Source of the DNA: Tausonia pullulans
Lineage: Eukaryota > Basidiomycota > Tremellomycetes > Cystofilobasidiales > Mrakiaceae
Direction of reading: 5' to 3'
NCBI GenBank assembly: GCA_951802195.1
Contig: OX637628.1
Coordinates: 682,001 to 746,000, forward strand
DNA length: 64,000 bases
Below, piece by piece: positions 63,210 through 64,000 of this stretch. Position numbers and translations under genes: made by a program. Under the pieces are notes generated by a model. The model searched no databases and had not been told where the DNA came from. It worked only from the letters and a program-made list of their open reading frames with translations. Within the stretch, counting starts at the first letter, position 1. Each line of letters begins with the position of its first letter.

Positions 63210-64000
63210 TCAAACGCGCTCGACGTGGGCGGTGGTGCCACGGTCCAGTTCCTTCTCCTTCTCCGACTCGCCTATGGAAGGGGAATCAAGGCCAGCGCGC
63301 TCGTGAGGAGCAATCATGTTGATAGCATCGTCGCCATCGAAGAGACGGGCAGTTTCCTCGAGCGTGCGGTTCTTGGCTGCAGCGACAAGGTTCAATGAGG
63401 GCTCTCAGGAAAGCGGGAAGGGAGCAGGACTGACTCTCGACCAGGTACATCCAAACGAATCCGAATTCGAACCAGAGCCACGCAAGATAAACGATGTAGT
63501 ACTGATATTAGGGCGTTTTCGTTAGTATATAGTACAAAGCGGGGGCAGGCAGGAACCGCGCTGTCGTCCGCAAAGAAGCGAGCACCCACCTTCCATCCGA
63601 TGGCCTTAAGCGCGATCGGGTTGACGTACTGTGGAACATGAAGTCAGTAGTGAATATTACAACGCAAGATGAGACAACGTGGCTCACTTGGTTGAAGACG
63701 AGCGAGCAGGAAACGAACAAGTTCATGCAAGCAAGAACCTTTGCACGGATCTGCAGAGGAAAACAGTCAACTCTGCGTTGCCTCTACGCGTTGAAATGCT
63801 CCGCTAACCTTGAAGGGAGCAATCTCGACAGTGTATGCGACGAGAAGAGGCGACCACGCAATGTCGTAGAAGACTTGGAAGTGATTTCACGAGGAGTCAG
63901 GGTGGCCCATGGCTGTAAGGACTGGCAAGTGCCAGCTCACAGTAGTAGATGTAAATGAAGGCAAGAATGGCGTGGGCAGGAGCCATATTCGTTGGGTTGT
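63210..64000 (-). CDS. MFS sugar transporter, C-terminal part (partial at window edge)
   Basis: The minus-strand gene enters at 64000 and ends HVERV before TGA at 63210. Spliced exons give NMAPAHAILAFIYIYY, then FFYDIAWSPLLVAYTVEIAPFKIRAKVLAC, MNLFVSCSLVFNQYVNPIALKAIGWK, YYIVYLAWFGFEFVWMYLVE and KNRTLEETARLFDGDDA. This is the sugar porter pattern: AYTVEIAPFKIRAK in the loop after helix 10 (the usual position of PAEI.P...R), and the ETKNRTLEE-like motif after helix 12. It most resembles fungal hexose or lactose-permease-like porters; the substrate is unknown. The N-terminal half lies outside the window. Confidence 0.85.

Overview
The window is nuclear DNA of a fungus, most likely a basidiomycete yeast of the Rhodotorula/Sporobolomyces type. 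This placement is inferred from the GC-rich coding sequence, strong preference for C or G in third codon positions, very many short GT-AG introns, genes packed on both strands, and copia and gypsy LTR elements. No rRNA or tRNA gene was recognised.

Layout, left to right. 1-1593 (+): the 3' part of an ornithine cyclodeaminase/mu-crystallin-like gene cut by the window edge. 1829-5008 (+): a GH78 alpha-L-rhamnosidase-like gene. 5810-8475 (+): an MFS exporter. 9210-11481 (-): an Asteroid-type PIN/XPG-fold protein. 11720-14463 (+): a J-domain protein with a mitochondrial-like N-terminus. 14771-18598 (+): the centrin-binding spindle pole/centrosome protein SFI1. 18732-24744 (-): the DEAH-box splicing ATPase PRP16. 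25031-26343 (+): KTI12, the Elongator partner. 26628-28593 (-): PCNA. About 25 kb of nested LTR retrotransposons follows (29329-54544). After it come KIN1 (+, 55691-60436), mitochondrial ribosomal protein uL30m (+, 60849-61334), a gankyrin/NAS6-like proteasome chaperone (-, 61588-62829) and the C-terminal end of an MFS sugar transporter (-, 63210 to the edge).

The retrotransposon block is a large inverted repeat. The left arm (about 29329-41497) carries minus-strand elements, and the right arm (about 43850-54544) carries the same nested stack on the plus strand. The arms meet at a 200-base run of N (43612-43811) that lies inside one LTR. The stack holds a copia element with its own 352-bp LTR, a fragment of a second copia element, a Ty3/gypsy element with ~405-bp LTRs, several younger 402-bp solo LTRs (three sites with clear 5-bp target duplications), and an old 356-bp LTR at each outer end. 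All elements are treated as fossils. The arms are nearly but not fully identical. They differ in a threefold gag/LTR tandem (left only), the gypsy protease-RT segment (right only) and a 15-bp minisatellite (7 versus 9 copies). The structure is either a real palindrome or a scaffolding artefact.

The host genes are mostly unrelated housekeeping genes (splicing, DNA replication, tRNA modification, spindle pole, polarity kinase, proteasome assembly, mitochondrial translation). They do not form a pathway. The most unusual host feature is PCNA, which carries an ~89-residue acidic and lysine-rich insertion in a loop that is only a few residues long in other eukaryotes. Two ACGCGT (MCB) boxes lie upstream of it.
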